A DNA stretch of 41,085 nt, taken from positions 1-41,085 of the forward strand of contig NZ_JAKMUS010000019.1 in assembly GCF_027570075.1 (NCBI RefSeq), in the 5' to 3' direction. Made by a program: the position numbers and the translations under genes. The notes beneath the pieces were generated by a model, which saw only the letters and a list, made by a program, of their open reading frames with translations, searched no databases and was not told the DNA's origin. This DNA is from Corynebacterium meitnerae (GTDB lineage: Bacteria; Actinomycetota; Actinomycetes; Mycobacteriales; Mycobacteriaceae). Every line of letters starts with the position of its first letter. The first letter of the stretch is position 1. Positions 27,023-35,233 of the stretch are shown here, one piece after another.

Positions 27023-27164
27023 GGGTCCTATTGTTATCGGATCCCCTCGAGAAATCTCACCATTTCATGCTTCCCTCACCGCAACGCCCCAGGTCACACG
27101 ATCGGCTGTGTAAGAAAAATCGAGCGCCGCCATCAGCCCCACAACCCGCTCCTGCGCTTTTGCC

Positions 27165-27170
27165 TATCAT
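27165..27170 (+). promoter_or_regulatory. -10 box TATCAT of sodA
   Basis: TATCAT lies 39 bases before the sodA ATG, giving a short leader that carries the AAAGG Shine-Dalgarno. Confidence 0.4.
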
Positions 27171-27208
27171 GGGCCGAGTAAGAACAAACCCGAATGAAAG
27201 GTTCACCA

Positions 27209-27811
27209 ATGGCTGTTTACGAACTTCCTGAACTCCCCTACGCATACGACGCGCTGGAGCCGCACATCTCCGCCGAGATTATGGAGCTTCACCACAGCAA
27301 GCACCACGCCACCTACGTGGCTGGCGCCAACGCTGCTCTGGAGGCACTGGAGGCTGAGCGTAACGGTGACGCTAACCCGGACAAGCTGCGCGCCCTGTCC
27401 AAGAACCTGGCGTTCAACCTGGGCGGCCACACCAACCACTCCGTCTTCTGGAAGAACATGTCCCCGAACGGTGGCGGCGCACCGGCTGGTGAGCTGGCTG
27501 AGGCTATTAACCGTGACTTCGGCTCCTTCGAGGCTTTCCATAAGCACTTCGAGGGCGTTGCTCTGTCCATCCAGGGTTCTGGCTGGGCAGTGCTTGGCTA
27601 CGACAAGATCGCTGGCCGCCTGGTCATCCAGCAGCTGACTGACCAGCAGGGCAACATCTCCGTTGACTTCACCCCGGTTCTCATGCTGGATATGTGGGAG
27701 CACGCTTACTACCTGCAGTACAAGAACGTGAAGGCTGACTACGCCAAGGCTTTCTGGAACGCTGTCAACTGGGACGACGTTGCTGAGCGTTTTGCTAAGG
27801 CTTCTGCTTAA
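27209..27811 (+). CDS. sodA: Superoxide dismutase (Mn/Fe family)
   Basis: The 200-residue enzyme dismutates superoxide. Metal ligands are visible as H28 (ELHHSKHH), a His in GGHTNHSVFW near 76, and Asp and His in DMWEHAYYLQY near 160-164, with the LGG and DQQGN features of the Mn type. The start is ATG 27209, because AAAGG lies eight bases upstream; ATG 27194 is in frame but has no site. Codon choice is more biased to CTG, AAC, GAC and AAG than that of neighbours, as in highly expressed genes. A strong hairpin follows. Confidence 0.96.
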   Translation: MAVYELPELPYAYDALEPHISAEIMELHHSKHHATYVAGANAALEALEAERNGDANPDKLRALSKNLAFNLGGHTNHSVFWKNMSPNGGGAPAGELAEAINRDFGSFEAFHKHFEGVALSIQGSGWAVLGYDKIAGRLVIQQLTDQQGNISVDFTPVLMLDMWEHAYYLQYKNVKADYAKAFWNAVNWDDVAERFAKASA

Positions 27812-27850
27812 CGACGGCCCCCCGCATGCCGCCACCCCGCGGCACAATGA

Positions 27851-27886
27851 AAGGGACCGCCACTACCCAGAATGTGGCGGTCCCTT
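27851..27886 (+). terminator. Hairpin terminator after sodA
   Basis: Perfect 13-base arms AAGGGACCGCCAC and GTGGCGGTCCCTT enclose a ten-base loop. A short T-run (CACGTTTT) follows. Confidence 0.85.
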
Positions 27887-27972
27887 CACGTTTTCTCGGA
27901 GCTGGAGGAATCCGGGAAAGCGTAACCTGATTTTCGCAACGAGATTCGGTTCACCCGATCTCGATAGCCAGT

Positions 27973-27991
27973 ATAGGTAAGGCTGCCCTAA
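27973..27991. promoter_or_regulatory. DtxR/IdeR-like iron box
   Basis: ATAGGTAAGGCTGCCCTAA matches 14 of 19 positions of the DtxR consensus TTAGGTTAGCCTAACCTAA, including both outer half-site cores (AGGTxAG and CCTAA). It lies 40-60 bases upstream of the MFS gene. Confidence 0.6.
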
Positions 27992-28031
27992 TTAAACAAG
28001 ACCTAATTCGAAATATTTTTGCGAGGTGTCC

Positions 28032-29225
28032 ATGCGAGAGGGGATCCGGAAAGGTACCCCGGAGTACCATCGCGCATCAGTAGCCCTGCTTTTCGCAGGT
28101 CTAGCCATATTTAATGCCCTCTACGCGCCCCAGGCTCTGCTGCCGGTGTTGACGTCAGAACTCGGCATGACGGAGGGGGAAGCCGCGTGGACAATCTCCG
28201 CCACAACGGGGGGATTAGCGCTGTGCGTGGTGCCCGCGTCGATCCTGTCAGAGCGGTTTGGACGCGGACGCGTCCTTGTTATCTCCGCTCTCCTGGCCAC
28301 CACACTGGGCTTGGCATTGCCCCTGGCGCAAACGGGCCATCAGCTCATTGCCATGCGCTTCATCCAGGGCTGCCTCATCGCCGGAACACCAGCGGTGGCC
28401 ATGACGTGGATTGCAGAGGAGATTGATTCCCGCGATGCCGCCCGTGCCATGGGCCTGTACGTGGCCGGCAATTCCATCGGCGGCCTTCTGGGCCGCCTCA
28501 TCCCCGCCTTCGCCCTCGAGGTAACCACCTGGCGCTGGGCCATGTTCGCCGGCGCCGCAACAGCGCTGGTTTTCAGCCTGATCATGTGGGCGCTGCTCCC
28601 GGCCCAGAAGCGGTTCACCCCGAAGGCGATCAACCCGCGGAACGAGGTCTCCGCCATGTTGCGCCACCTCACCGACTGGCGTCTGGCCTGCTTGTACGGC
28701 ACTGCCTTCTTGGGCATGGGTATGTTCGTGTCCGTGTACAACATGTTCGGGTTCCGTGCGGTGGAGCACTTTGGCTTGCCGCCGGCTCTCGCCGGCTTGG
28801 CGTATCTGATGTACCTGTCCGGCACGTGGTCCTCTGCGCGCGCCGGCAACTATGTCCAGCGCGCTGGCCGCGGCCGCGTGCTCGTCATCGCCGCAACCCT
28901 CATGTTCCTCGGCGCAACCACGCTGCTGAGTGGCAACTTGTGGGTCACGCTCACCGGCCTGTTGCTTTTCACCGCAAGCTTCTTTGCCATGCACTCGGTG
29001 GCCTCCGGTTGGGTGGGGCAGCTGGCCACGCGGGATCGGGCCGAGGCGTCGAGCGCATATGTGTTCTTCTACTACGTCGGGTCCTCCGCACTGGGAGCCC
29101 TGACCGCCCTGTTGTTCCAGCACACCGGCTGGGCTGGGTTCGTCGCAGCGATTTCGGGGCTATCGGTGGCACTGGTGGCCATCGCCGTGTGGCTGGCACT
29201 GACGGTGAAGCGCTCAGCCCAGTGA
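28032..29225 (+). CDS. Major facilitator superfamily transporter (YnfM-like)
   Basis: The 397-residue protein has twelve membrane segments. The MFS signature region between helices 2 and 3 is present (SERFGRGRVL near 75), as is the helix-5 GNSIGGLLGRL motif of drug:H+ antiporters. It is closest to YnfM/AraJ-type putative exporters. The substrate is unknown. A DtxR-like box lies upstream, so expression is probably raised in iron limitation and the cargo could be a siderophore or its precursor; this is inference. ATG 28032 follows GCGAGG; GTG 28026 is an alternative. It is convergent with the RecB-like gene, two bases apart. Confidence 0.9.
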   Translation: MREGIRKGTPEYHRASVALLFAGLAIFNALYAPQALLPVLTSELGMTEGEAAWTISATTGGLALCVVPASILSERFGRGRVLVISALLATTLGLALPLAQTGHQLIAMRFIQGCLIAGTPAVAMTWIAEEIDSRDAARAMGLYVAGNSIGGLLGRLIPAFALEVTTWRWAMFAGAATALVFSLIMWALLPAQKRFTPKAINPRNEVSAMLRHLTDWRLACLYGTAFLGMGMFVSVYNMFGFRAVEHFGLPPALAGLAYLMYLSGTWSSARAGNYVQRAGRGRVLVIAATLMFLGATTLLSGNLWVTLTGLLLFTASFFAMHSVASGWVGQLATRDRAEASSAYVFFYYVGSSALGALTALLFQHTGWAGFVAAISGLSVALVAIAVWLALTVKRSAQ

Positions 29226-29227
29226 GC

Positions 29228-30751
29228 TCAGTCCAGTGAATTCAACCGCGGAATCCCCGGCGCGCCCGCGCTGAGGAAGTGGCGCACTGCGGCGGTGGCG
29301 CGGCAGTCATCCTCGTTGTAGCGCAGAAGGGTCTCGCGAGCACGGGTGCTGCCGTGGCGGGCTTCGCGGCGAAGGGCGACGGAACGTTCGCCGTCCATGT
29401 CCTCATCGTCCCAGTTGAACCCAGCAACGGGCGCCACCACTTTGAGCCCCAAGCCTTCCGTGCCCACCAGGTGGCGACGAACGGAAGCAAACACATCGAC
29501 CCACTCATCAGAGGCAATGAAGGCGCGGACTTCAGCCTCATCAATAGAGGCAAAGCGGCGTGCGGATGCCATGAGCCAGTGGTTCTCCCCACCCGCCGCA
29601 TAGCAGTACGCGCGGAAGGTTTTGCCTTCGGCGTGCGCTGCCGCCCGCACGGATTGCAGCCAGGACCAGAAGGCGAGGAAGTTAGCCTCCTCAGCTGTAT
29701 TGTCCGCACCACCAACGTCTTCCCACGTGGCAAAGCCGCGGTAGGTGCTGCCATCAAAAGCACCCCACAGGTAGGCGCCTTGGTCCAGGTAGGCCTCCAC
29801 ATCCACGTCGACTTCCACGTCCGCGCGCAGTTCCGGCGGCGGTGTGAAATCAGTGCGCGCCAACACTGGAATGCCTTCCCGCCAGGCACGCGCGATCTGA
29901 CTGGGCTCCCCCAGGCCGGCCGCGATCGCCCCGGCAACGGTGGTGATGCCACGCTCCCGCAACGGATTAGCCCGCTGGCCGGGAAACACCAAGGAAATCT
30001 CGTCCATCGCCTTCAATTCCGGCGCACACAACTTCCAGTACCTACAGCTCGCACACTGTTTCAGGCGGAGTGGTTCCGTGGGAGTGGGCTGCGCCAATGC
30101 GTCACGCAGAGGCTTCACGTACGTCGCCGGATCGACCACGTACGCGCGTTCCCGGTCTTGTCCGACGGCGGCGGCGGTGCCGGAGGAGTGGGCGTCGAGA
30201 AGCACATGCGCGAGCGCCATGCGGTAACCGTCGACCGTGTGGTGCCGTAATTTCGCGCCGACCTCCATGGGCGCGCCAAGGCCAAGCCGACGGGTGGGAA
30301 TGAACCGCGCGGTGTGCGTCGGGGCGGGGCGCGCCACACGGTGGTTCGACACGATGACCGGCATGTAGGTGCCATCCTCCTGCCGCACAAGAATGTCCAC
30401 CTCCGCGAGCACCGCCACCCCATCGATCGTGCCGGTCAGCGCCCCATCCACGATCAAAGTCGCGCGGTTCTTGATGGCGGTACGCGTTGCGGCCTCGAGC
30501 TCACCTGTAGGCAAAGAGGGGTCAAGATGCACAGCAGAAAATGCTTTTCGACGCCCATCCCCCACCGCCCTCTTCCTCGGCAACAACCCAAACACCGCCG
30601 CCCGCCCGGCATCGATCTGAGGCTGCCGCTCCACTGCATCCGGCAACGGCGGAATCGAAGGGTGGGTTAAACGCTGGCGCAGCCGGTACCTACAGCCAAC
30701 AAGGTCACTCGCGCGCACCAGAGACGTCTCATCACGATCTATTCTTTCCAC
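29228..30751 (-). CDS. TM0106 family RecB-like putative nuclease
   Basis: The protein has about 507 residues. The N-terminal half is RecB/Cas4-like, with LIVDGALTG, VAVLAEVDILVRQEDGTYMPV and a Cys cluster (CASCRYWKLC near 285-294) that may bind an Fe-S cluster. The C-terminal half is an RNase H-like exonuclease domain ending in the RYNEDDCRAT motif. These proteins are found in many bacteria and their role in DNA or RNA processing is not established. The start is put at GTG 30751, since TAGGCT lies eight bases upstream. The longer frame to 31213 overlaps the DUF6474 gene antisense and is Ser/Phe-rich, so it is rejected. There is no companion CRISPR gene. Confidence 0.87.
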   Translation of the reverse strand: MERIDRDETSLVRASDLVGCRYRLRQRLTHPSIPPLPDAVERQPQIDAGRAAVFGLLPRKRAVGDGRRKAFSAVHLDPSLPTGELEAATRTAIKNRATLIVDGALTGTIDGVAVLAEVDILVRQEDGTYMPVIVSNHRVARPAPTHTARFIPTRRLGLGAPMEVGAKLRHHTVDGYRMALAHVLLDAHSSGTAAAVGQDRERAYVVDPATYVKPLRDALAQPTPTEPLRLKQCASCRYWKLCAPELKAMDEISLVFPGQRANPLRERGITTVAGAIAAGLGEPSQIARAWREGIPVLARTDFTPPPELRADVEVDVDVEAYLDQGAYLWGAFDGSTYRGFATWEDVGGADNTAEEANFLAFWSWLQSVRAAAHAEGKTFRAYCYAAGGENHWLMASARRFASIDEAEVRAFIASDEWVDVFASVRRHLVGTEGLGLKVVAPVAGFNWDDEDMDGERSVALRREARHGSTRARETLLRYNEDDCRATAAVRHFLSAGAPGIPRLNSLD

Positions 30752-30759
30752 CACCGCCA

Positions 30760-30765
30760 AGCCTA
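30760..30765 (-). promoter_or_regulatory. -10 box TAGGCT of the TM0106-like gene (leaderless)
   Basis: TAGGCT is followed by eight bases and GTG 30751 on the minus strand. A GTG three bases earlier is also possible. Confidence 0.5.
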
Positions 30766-30833
30766 ACGGCTCAAGATGGGTAAAGTTGAACCGGAGAATC
30801 AAGAACAAATACACCTCACCAGGAGGCATACCC

Positions 30834-31472
30834 ATGGGACTGTTTGAATCCATCCGCAAGGCCCGCGCGAAGACCAAGGCTGAGATCAAGGCCGCCGAAG
30901 CAAAAGCACGCCAGCTGGCGAAGGAAGAGGCGAAAGCCGATAAGCAGACCGCCAAACTGCTCGATCGCGCAGAAAAGCGCCTGATTAAGGAAGAAAAGCA
31001 GGGCCTCAAGCGCAAGCAGAAGCACGCGGAGAAGATGGCCAAGACGGAGCTGAAGAAGATCGAGGAATCCGGCCTGACCAAGAAGAAGGCCAAGCAGCTC
31101 GTGGGCGCATCCCGCATCCTCATTCCGGTGCTGGTGCCGCTGGTATACCGCGCAGTAACGGCGTGGCAGGAGAACCAGACCAATGAGCGCGCCCGCGCCG
31201 CCGGCCTGCCCACGACGGACGCTGCACGTTACTCCAACCAGGGCACCGAGCTGAAGGGGCGCCTGCAGACCATCCGCAACAAGGTCCGCAACGCGGACGC
31301 GCTGAACGACAAGTTCCGCCGCGATGCTGCCGTGCGTATCGACGAATTGGTCGCCGCCGTAGAGAACTCCGAACGCATGGAAGGCTCCCAGCGCCGCGTG
31401 GCACAGGACTCTATTGACCAGGAAATCAACAAACTGACAGCCGAAATCCAAGAAAAGCTCGCCGGTAAATAA
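30834..31472 (+). CDS. DUF6474 family protein
   Basis: The 212-residue highly charged protein starts at ATG 30834, preceded by AGGAGG at seven bases. The N-terminal 95 residues are a Lys/Glu/Ala coiled coil (MGLFESIRKARAKTK onward). A hydrophobic segment follows at about 105-120 (SRILIPVLVPLVYRAV), then another helical region. The family is corynebacterial/actinobacterial and uncharacterised. It could be a peripheral or monotopic membrane scaffold. It is followed 88 bases later by the lsr2 gene. Confidence 0.85.
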   Translation: MGLFESIRKARAKTKAEIKAAEAKARQLAKEEAKADKQTAKLLDRAEKRLIKEEKQGLKRKQKHAEKMAKTELKKIEESGLTKKKAKQLVGASRILIPVLVPLVYRAVTAWQENQTNERARAAGLPTTDAARYSNQGTELKGRLQTIRNKVRNADALNDKFRRDAAVRIDELVAAVENSERMEGSQRRVAQDSIDQEINKLTAEIQEKLAGK

Positions 31473-31560
31473 AACTAATCGAGTGATTGGCCACCATGAT
31501 GTTTTCGTCTTAAAATTACTTCGGATATTTTCTATGCCGAATTCACATAAAGGAGGCATC
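31473..31560. promoter_or_regulatory. AT-rich leader of lsr2
   Basis: The 88 bases between the DUF6474 stop and the lsr2 start are the most AT-rich stretch of this area (runs such as TTAAAATTACTTC and GATATTTTC), as expected for a site bound by an AT-preferring, autoregulated Lsr2 protein. AGGAGG lies four bases before the start. Confidence 0.4.
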
Positions 31561-31872
31561 GTGGCCCGCCGGGAAATCACCCAGTATTTTGATGATCTAG
31601 ATCAGACTCCCCTTGATGAATCTGAAGTGAATATCGTCCATTTCAGCTTCAATAACAAGGATTATTTGCTGGATTTGTCTGATGCCAACTTGGCCCGCTT
31701 CAACGAGACGCTGATGCCATACATCGCCGCCGCCCGCGAAGTACCGGAGCATGACCGGATGACCGAAGCCTCCGCCGTACGCTCCTGGGCACGCAAACAA
31801 GGCCTAAAGATCGCCCAGCGCGGCAAGATCCCCGCCGCGATCGTGGATGCGTACCGCAAGGCGCACGCCTAA
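31561..31872 (+). CDS. lsr2: Lsr2-family nucleoid-associated protein (xenogeneic silencer)
   Basis: The 103-residue protein has the Lsr2 N-terminal dimerisation domain (ARREITQYFDDLDQTPL, then HFSFNNKDYLLDLSDANLARFNETL). The C-terminal DNA-binding domain has SWARKQGLKIAQRGKIPAAIVDAYRKA (key residues R-G-K). In Lsr2 the AT-hook-like triad is RGR; here it reads RGK. Lsr2 and its corynebacterial relative CgpS coat AT-rich foreign DNA and silence it. The start is GTG 31561 after AAAGGAGG. A longer frame from 31483 is rejected. An intrinsic terminator follows. Confidence 0.92.
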   Translation: MARREITQYFDDLDQTPLDESEVNIVHFSFNNKDYLLDLSDANLARFNETLMPYIAAAREVPEHDRMTEASAVRSWARKQGLKIAQRGKIPAAIVDAYRKAHA

Positions 31873-31889
31873 GCCATCCACTGCCCCAT

Positions 31890-31925
31890 GCCCGCGCATA
31901 GTTGCGCGGGCTTTAACTTTTTTTG
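31890..31925 (+). terminator. Intrinsic terminator after lsr2
   Basis: Nine-base arms GCCCGCGCA and TGCGCGGGC with loop TAGT are followed by TTTAACTTTTTTT. Confidence 0.9.
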
Positions 31926-32001
31926 GGTTTCGAGGGAACCGACCCATTTCCGCTGGTGACAGGGCCTTTTCGCGTTTCCTGTCGCACACTTCAGCCCGCG
32001 C

Positions 32002-32034
32002 GGCCTGTGGATAGTTTTCCGTTATCCACAGGCC
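32002..32034. promoter_or_regulatory. Palindrome of two divergent DnaA-box-like sites upstream of HNH copy 2
   Basis: Perfect 12-base arms GGCCTGTGGATA and TATCCACAGGCC with a nine-base spacer. The right arm includes the consensus DnaA box TTATCCACA. It lies 51-83 bases upstream of the start, matching copy 1. Confidence 0.7.
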
Positions 32035-32071
32035 ATTTTCGCTGGTCCTTCCGTTTTCTTGCGTTTGCGTT

Positions 32072-32077
32072 TAGCGT
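32072..32077 (+). promoter_or_regulatory. -10 box TAGCGT of DUF222-HNH copy 2 (leaderless)
   Basis: TAGCGT is followed by seven bases and ATG 32085, as in copy 1. Confidence 0.6.
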
Positions 32078-32084
32078 GCATGGC

Positions 32085-33173
32085 ATGAGTTCTTTTGCAG
32101 CCTTAGTGGCGGGTTTGACTAACCCGCTCGAGACCTTGGCATCCTTTGATGCCCAGGTTCTTCTCGATGCTGGCTGCAACCCTGCACGAGTCACCGAACT
32201 CACCAAGGTCCACAAGGCCTATTACGGCAAAACGAAGTTCACCCGTAAGCAAGCCAACGCCATCAAGGTGGCGAAGTCGACGAAGAAGTCCATGGATCAG
32301 CTCGTCTACATCGAGGGCCGGATCTCCTCCATCGAGGACCCCGCCGAGAAGTGGCGCCTACGTTTGGCCCTGCTTTCCGTCTCGGGCAACTACGACACGT
32401 TGAAGCGCCGGTCGAAGGACATCGTGCCTGAGGTGGATAAGCCTGTCCCGGAGCCAACAATGCGGTTTGGTCGCTCCCAGGATGAGAGACGCCCGGTCAT
32501 CATCATGGCCTTGGAAGAAGACGCGGCAGCTATTGAGTTCGCGGCACGTCAAAACCTGGGGGATGGTCCTGCCGGACCGCAGATGTACGAAAACGTGATG
32601 AAAAGGATCGGCCTACGCCCCGACGAAGACGATCAACCTTCAGGTATTGCCCCTGCAGTACCCCGCCCCTTGATCCTCATCCCACTGGACGAGCACATCA
32701 ACATCATGAAAGGTCACGGCAATGATGTCATCCTGGGGCTGACCGATGGCACCACGATGACTGGTGCGGAGTATTTGGCCCAGAACTTTGGGGACGTCCT
32801 CGAAGTGGCGATGTTCCACCCCCAAGAAGGACCCGTCAACCTGTACGACACGCAACGCTTCGCCAACCAGAAGCAGCGTGATCTCGCCCGGGCGACCATG
32901 CCGACGTGTCCTGTGCCGGATTGCAGGCATGCGGCTGATAACTGCGAGGTCCACCACATCAAAGCCTGGTCGAGGGGCGGGTTAACCAATATGGACAACT
33001 TGGCCATGTTGTGCAGGTATCACAACAGAACCAACGACGATGACCCCGCCAAACCCCACTGGGGCAGGGTGGAAAACATCAGAGGCACACCAATGTGGAG
33101 ATCACCGCGTGGATACCTCATCCCCAACACAGTCCACCCCTTCGGGGCCATGACGCTCCTCTACGGCAGATAG
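32085..33173 (+). CDS. DUF222/HNH endonuclease family protein, copy 2
   Basis: The complete 362-residue paralogue of the window-edge gene runs in the opposite orientation. The DUF222 region spans about 1-265. The HNH nuclease domain (CPVPDC, CEVHHIKAW, GGLTNMDNL, LCRYHN) spans about 275-322, with zinc-type Cys pairs. The start is ATG 32085, leaderless after TAGCGT; a long upstream extension to 31923 is rejected. Identity to copy 1 is uneven, from about 78 percent in the first 106 bases to 100 percent over 32547-32689. Inserted selfish-like HNH genes of this family are common in actinobacteria, but their role is unproven. Confidence 0.92.
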   Translation: MSSFAALVAGLTNPLETLASFDAQVLLDAGCNPARVTELTKVHKAYYGKTKFTRKQANAIKVAKSTKKSMDQLVYIEGRISSIEDPAEKWRLRLALLSVSGNYDTLKRRSKDIVPEVDKPVPEPTMRFGRSQDERRPVIIMALEEDAAAIEFAARQNLGDGPAGPQMYENVMKRIGLRPDEDDQPSGIAPAVPRPLILIPLDEHINIMKGHGNDVILGLTDGTTMTGAEYLAQNFGDVLEVAMFHPQEGPVNLYDTQRFANQKQRDLARATMPTCPVPDCRHAADNCEVHHIKAWSRGGLTNMDNLAMLCRYHNRTNDDDPAKPHWGRVENIRGTPMWRSPRGYLIPNTVHPFGAMTLLYGR

Positions 33174-33184
33174 CCCACCACCTC

Positions 33185-33215
33185 ATCGAGTAGCCGGCAT
33201 GACCGGCTACTCGGT
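33185..33215. terminator. Hairpin after HNH copy 2 (likely bidirectional)
   Basis: Perfect 11-base arms CGAGTAGCCGG and CCGGCTACTCG with loop CATGA lie 12 bases after the stop, between convergent genes. Confidence 0.7.
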
Positions 33216-33221
33216 GTGCCC

Positions 33222-33304
33222 GTTTGACTATGGCGATTCGCGCGCGCCAAAACCCCAGGTCGCGGATCGCGGGAACGTGCGATAGCCAAACCGACTAGTC
33301 AAAC
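33222..33304. repeat. 83-bp imperfect palindrome between convergent genes
   Basis: Outer nine-base arms GTTTGACTA and TAGTCAAAC are perfect. A second, weaker symmetry lies inside (TATGGCGATT against GCGATAGCC). It may fold as a long hairpin and act as a terminator for both sides; no gene is seen in it. Confidence 0.4.
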
Positions 33305-33353
33305 CGGCCCCGTCGGCGCTGCTGCGCGATCAGGCGCTTCGGAAGACCAGCTT

Positions 33354-33992
33354 CTACAGCACGCCCTGCTCACGCGCGGACGCGACGGCGGAGGTGCGGG
33401 AGCGGACACCCAGCTTGTCGTAGATGTGAACGAGGTGGGATTTCACGGTTGCCTCAGAGAGCATGAGCTGCTGGCCGATCTCGCGGTTGGAGGATCCGTC
33501 GGCCACGAGCTGCAGCACCTCAAGTTCGCGCGGGGTGAGGGAGGAGCGCGGCGTGCGGCTCCGCGTCTGCAGGCGGTCACGCACGACAGGGGACATCGCC
33601 TGGTCGCCCCTGGCGGTGGAACGCACGGCGGCGAGGAGTTCTTCCGGCGGCGCGTCCTTGAGCAGGTAGCCCACAGCGCCGGCCTCGATGGCACCGAGGA
33701 TGTCCACGTCGGTGTCATAGTTGGTCACCATGAGCACCTTGGGCGGGTTGTCCATGGTGGCGCGGATTTCGCGGGTGGCGTCGGCACCCGTCGTTAAGCG
33801 AGCGCCCTGGGCGCCAGGCCCGAAGCGGAGGTCCATGAGGATCACGTCAATGCCACCCGCCTGGGCAGTGGCAATAGCTCCTTCGGCGGTGGCCACTTCA
33901 CCAACGACGATGATGTCATCGGCTTCTTCCAACACGGCACGAAGGCCTAGGCGGACAATTTCGTGGTCATCCGCAAGCAAGACGCGAATCAT
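33354..33992 (-). CDS. NarL/FixJ-family response regulator
   Basis: The 212-residue protein has a receiver domain with acidic pocket D8-D9, phospho-acceptor D54 (VILMDLRFG) and the switch Lys in LLKDAPPEEL near 111. A LuxR-type helix-turn-helix follows (LTPRELEVLQLVADGSSNREIGQQ, key residues T-P-R-E, about 150-200). It overlaps the sensor kinase by four bases (ATGA), so the pair is coupled. The target genes are unknown. The receiver insertion FGPGAQGARLTTGAD is slightly longer than typical. Confidence 0.93.
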   Translation of the reverse strand: MIRVLLADDHEIVRLGLRAVLEEADDIIVVGEVATAEGAIATAQAGGIDVILMDLRFGPGAQGARLTTGADATREIRATMDNPPKVLMVTNYDTDVDILGAIEAGAVGYLLKDAPPEELLAAVRSTARGDQAMSPVVRDRLQTRSRTPRSSLTPRELEVLQLVADGSSNREIGQQLMLSEATVKSHLVHIYDKLGVRSRTSAVASAREQGVL

Positions 33993-35233
33993 GAATCCTC
34001 CTCAATCTTTCGGTTGATGGTACCACTATCAGGGATAGCGACGGACACTGCGGTCGGCCCACCGGGCGCAGATTCCACGATGAGCTCACCTCCGAGCTCC
34101 TCCGCGCGCGTGCGCATCGCATCAATCCCGATGTGGCCCAGGCCGCTGGGACGCTGGGGAGCAGCGCCGACGTCAAAACCATTGCCATTATCCACTACGT
34201 CGAGGCGGATCTCATCCGGCGCGAAGGTGAGCGTCACGCGCGCTTTGCTGGCACCAGCGTGTTTCACCACATTGCTCATGGCGCCTTGCGCGATGCGCAG
34301 CAGGCCGGCCTCAATACGCATGGGCAGGCGACGCGGTTCACCGTCCGTAGTGATCTCAAATGCCACATCGCCGGCATAGCCGAAAGAAGACGCGATGCGG
34401 TCCAGCGCCTCCGGCAGGGAGGTCTCCGACAGCGGCGCAGGGGTCAGCGCCGCGATCATCGCGCGCGTTTCAGCCAGGTTGTCAGAGGCCGACCGGCGCG
34501 CGACTTCGATGCGGCGGAGCGGGGCGGCCAATTCTTCGTCGGTAAGTGACGTCTTTTCTAGGTCGCGCTCAGCAGCATGCAGCAGCATCTGGATGGAGGA
34601 CATGGACTGCGCCACTGTGTCATGGATTTCGTGGGCGAGGCGCTGGCGCTCCTGCACGATCCCGGCTTCGCGTTCTTTCAGCGCGAGGGCCTCCTGCGTG
34701 GTCACGAGCTCTTCGATGAGCTCCTCACGCTCCGCACTCACCCGCGCGATCACGTTGAATGCGTACGTAATCAGCACCACCACCAGCGCGGAGACGGCCG
34801 GCCCCATGACACCACCGAAGGTGAGGCCACGCGGCACCTGGAAGCCGATGGACATGGCCAGCATCACTATCACGCCGATGACGCCGACCCAGTTGCTAAA
34901 CGCCCGCATGTACAGGAAGAACAGCGTAAACACCCAGTACACAGCGATCGGCGCGAACATCATGGTGACCACCCACACGCCACTGAGCCCCGCGAGCCAC
35001 AGGAAGCGCCCCATGGGGTTGAGCTCCCTCATGTTCATCGCGCCGAAGAAATACATGAAGCTAAACACCGCGATGAGTAGCACGAGCACGGCGGCCTGCT
35101 CGAGATTCATCTGCACCACGCCGCCGAGCGAGACCAGCAGAATCGCTATCGTCAGCGCCGCAATACCCGTATCCAGGGCACGGTTGACGGGAGGGCGGGC
35201 GGATTCATTCAGGGCAGTTACCATAGACGGCAT
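33989..35233 (-). CDS. Sensor histidine kinase (HisKA_3 type)
   Basis: The 414-residue membrane kinase has about five membrane helices at residues 20-155. A coiled-coil linker and the HisKA_3 box RLAHEIHDTVAQSM (phospho-His in HEIHD, about residue 215) follow, and the HATPase ends with DNGNGFD and GHIGIDAMRTRAEEL. It should phosphorylate the adjacent NarL-type regulator in response to an unknown membrane signal. The start is ATG 35233, because TAGGCT ends seven bases upstream. This places its start codon across the start codon of the divergent lipoprotein gene (CATG at 35231-35234). An ATG at 35224 is an alternative without promoter support. Confidence 0.92.
   Translation of the reverse strand: MPSMVTALNESARPPVNRALDTGIAALTIAILLVSLGGVVQMNLEQAAVLVLLIAVFSFMYFFGAMNMRELNPMGRFLWLAGLSGVWVVTMMFAPIAVYWVFTLFFLYMRAFSNWVGVIGVIVMLAMSIGFQVPRGLTFGGVMGPAVSALVVVLITYAFNVIARVSAEREELIEELVTTQEALALKEREAGIVQERQRLAHEIHDTVAQSMSSIQMLLHAAERDLEKTSLTDEELAAPLRRIEVARRSASDNLAETRAMIAALTPAPLSETSLPEALDRIASSFGYAGDVAFEITTDGEPRRLPMRIEAGLLRIAQGAMSNVVKHAGASKARVTLTFAPDEIRLDVVDNGNGFDVGAAPQRPSGLGHIGIDAMRTRAEELGGELIVESAPGGPTAVSVAIPDSGTINRKIEEDS
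35219..35224 (+). promoter_or_regulatory. -10 box TACCAT of the DUF2020 lipoprotein gene, inside the kinase CDS
   Basis: TACCAT is followed by seven bases and ATG 35232. The hexamer lies within the fourth and fifth codons of the kinase gene on the other strand. Confidence 0.55.

Noticed and set aside
29228..30751. Possible Cas4/CRISPR link of the RecB-like nuclease
   Set aside because: No repeats and no other cas gene nearby; the RNase H-like C-terminus fits the stand-alone TM0106 family.
30752..31213. N-terminal extension of the TM0106-like protein
   Set aside because: Antisense to the DUF6474 gene and rich in Ser/Phe/Leu; the leaderless GTG at 30751 is a better start.
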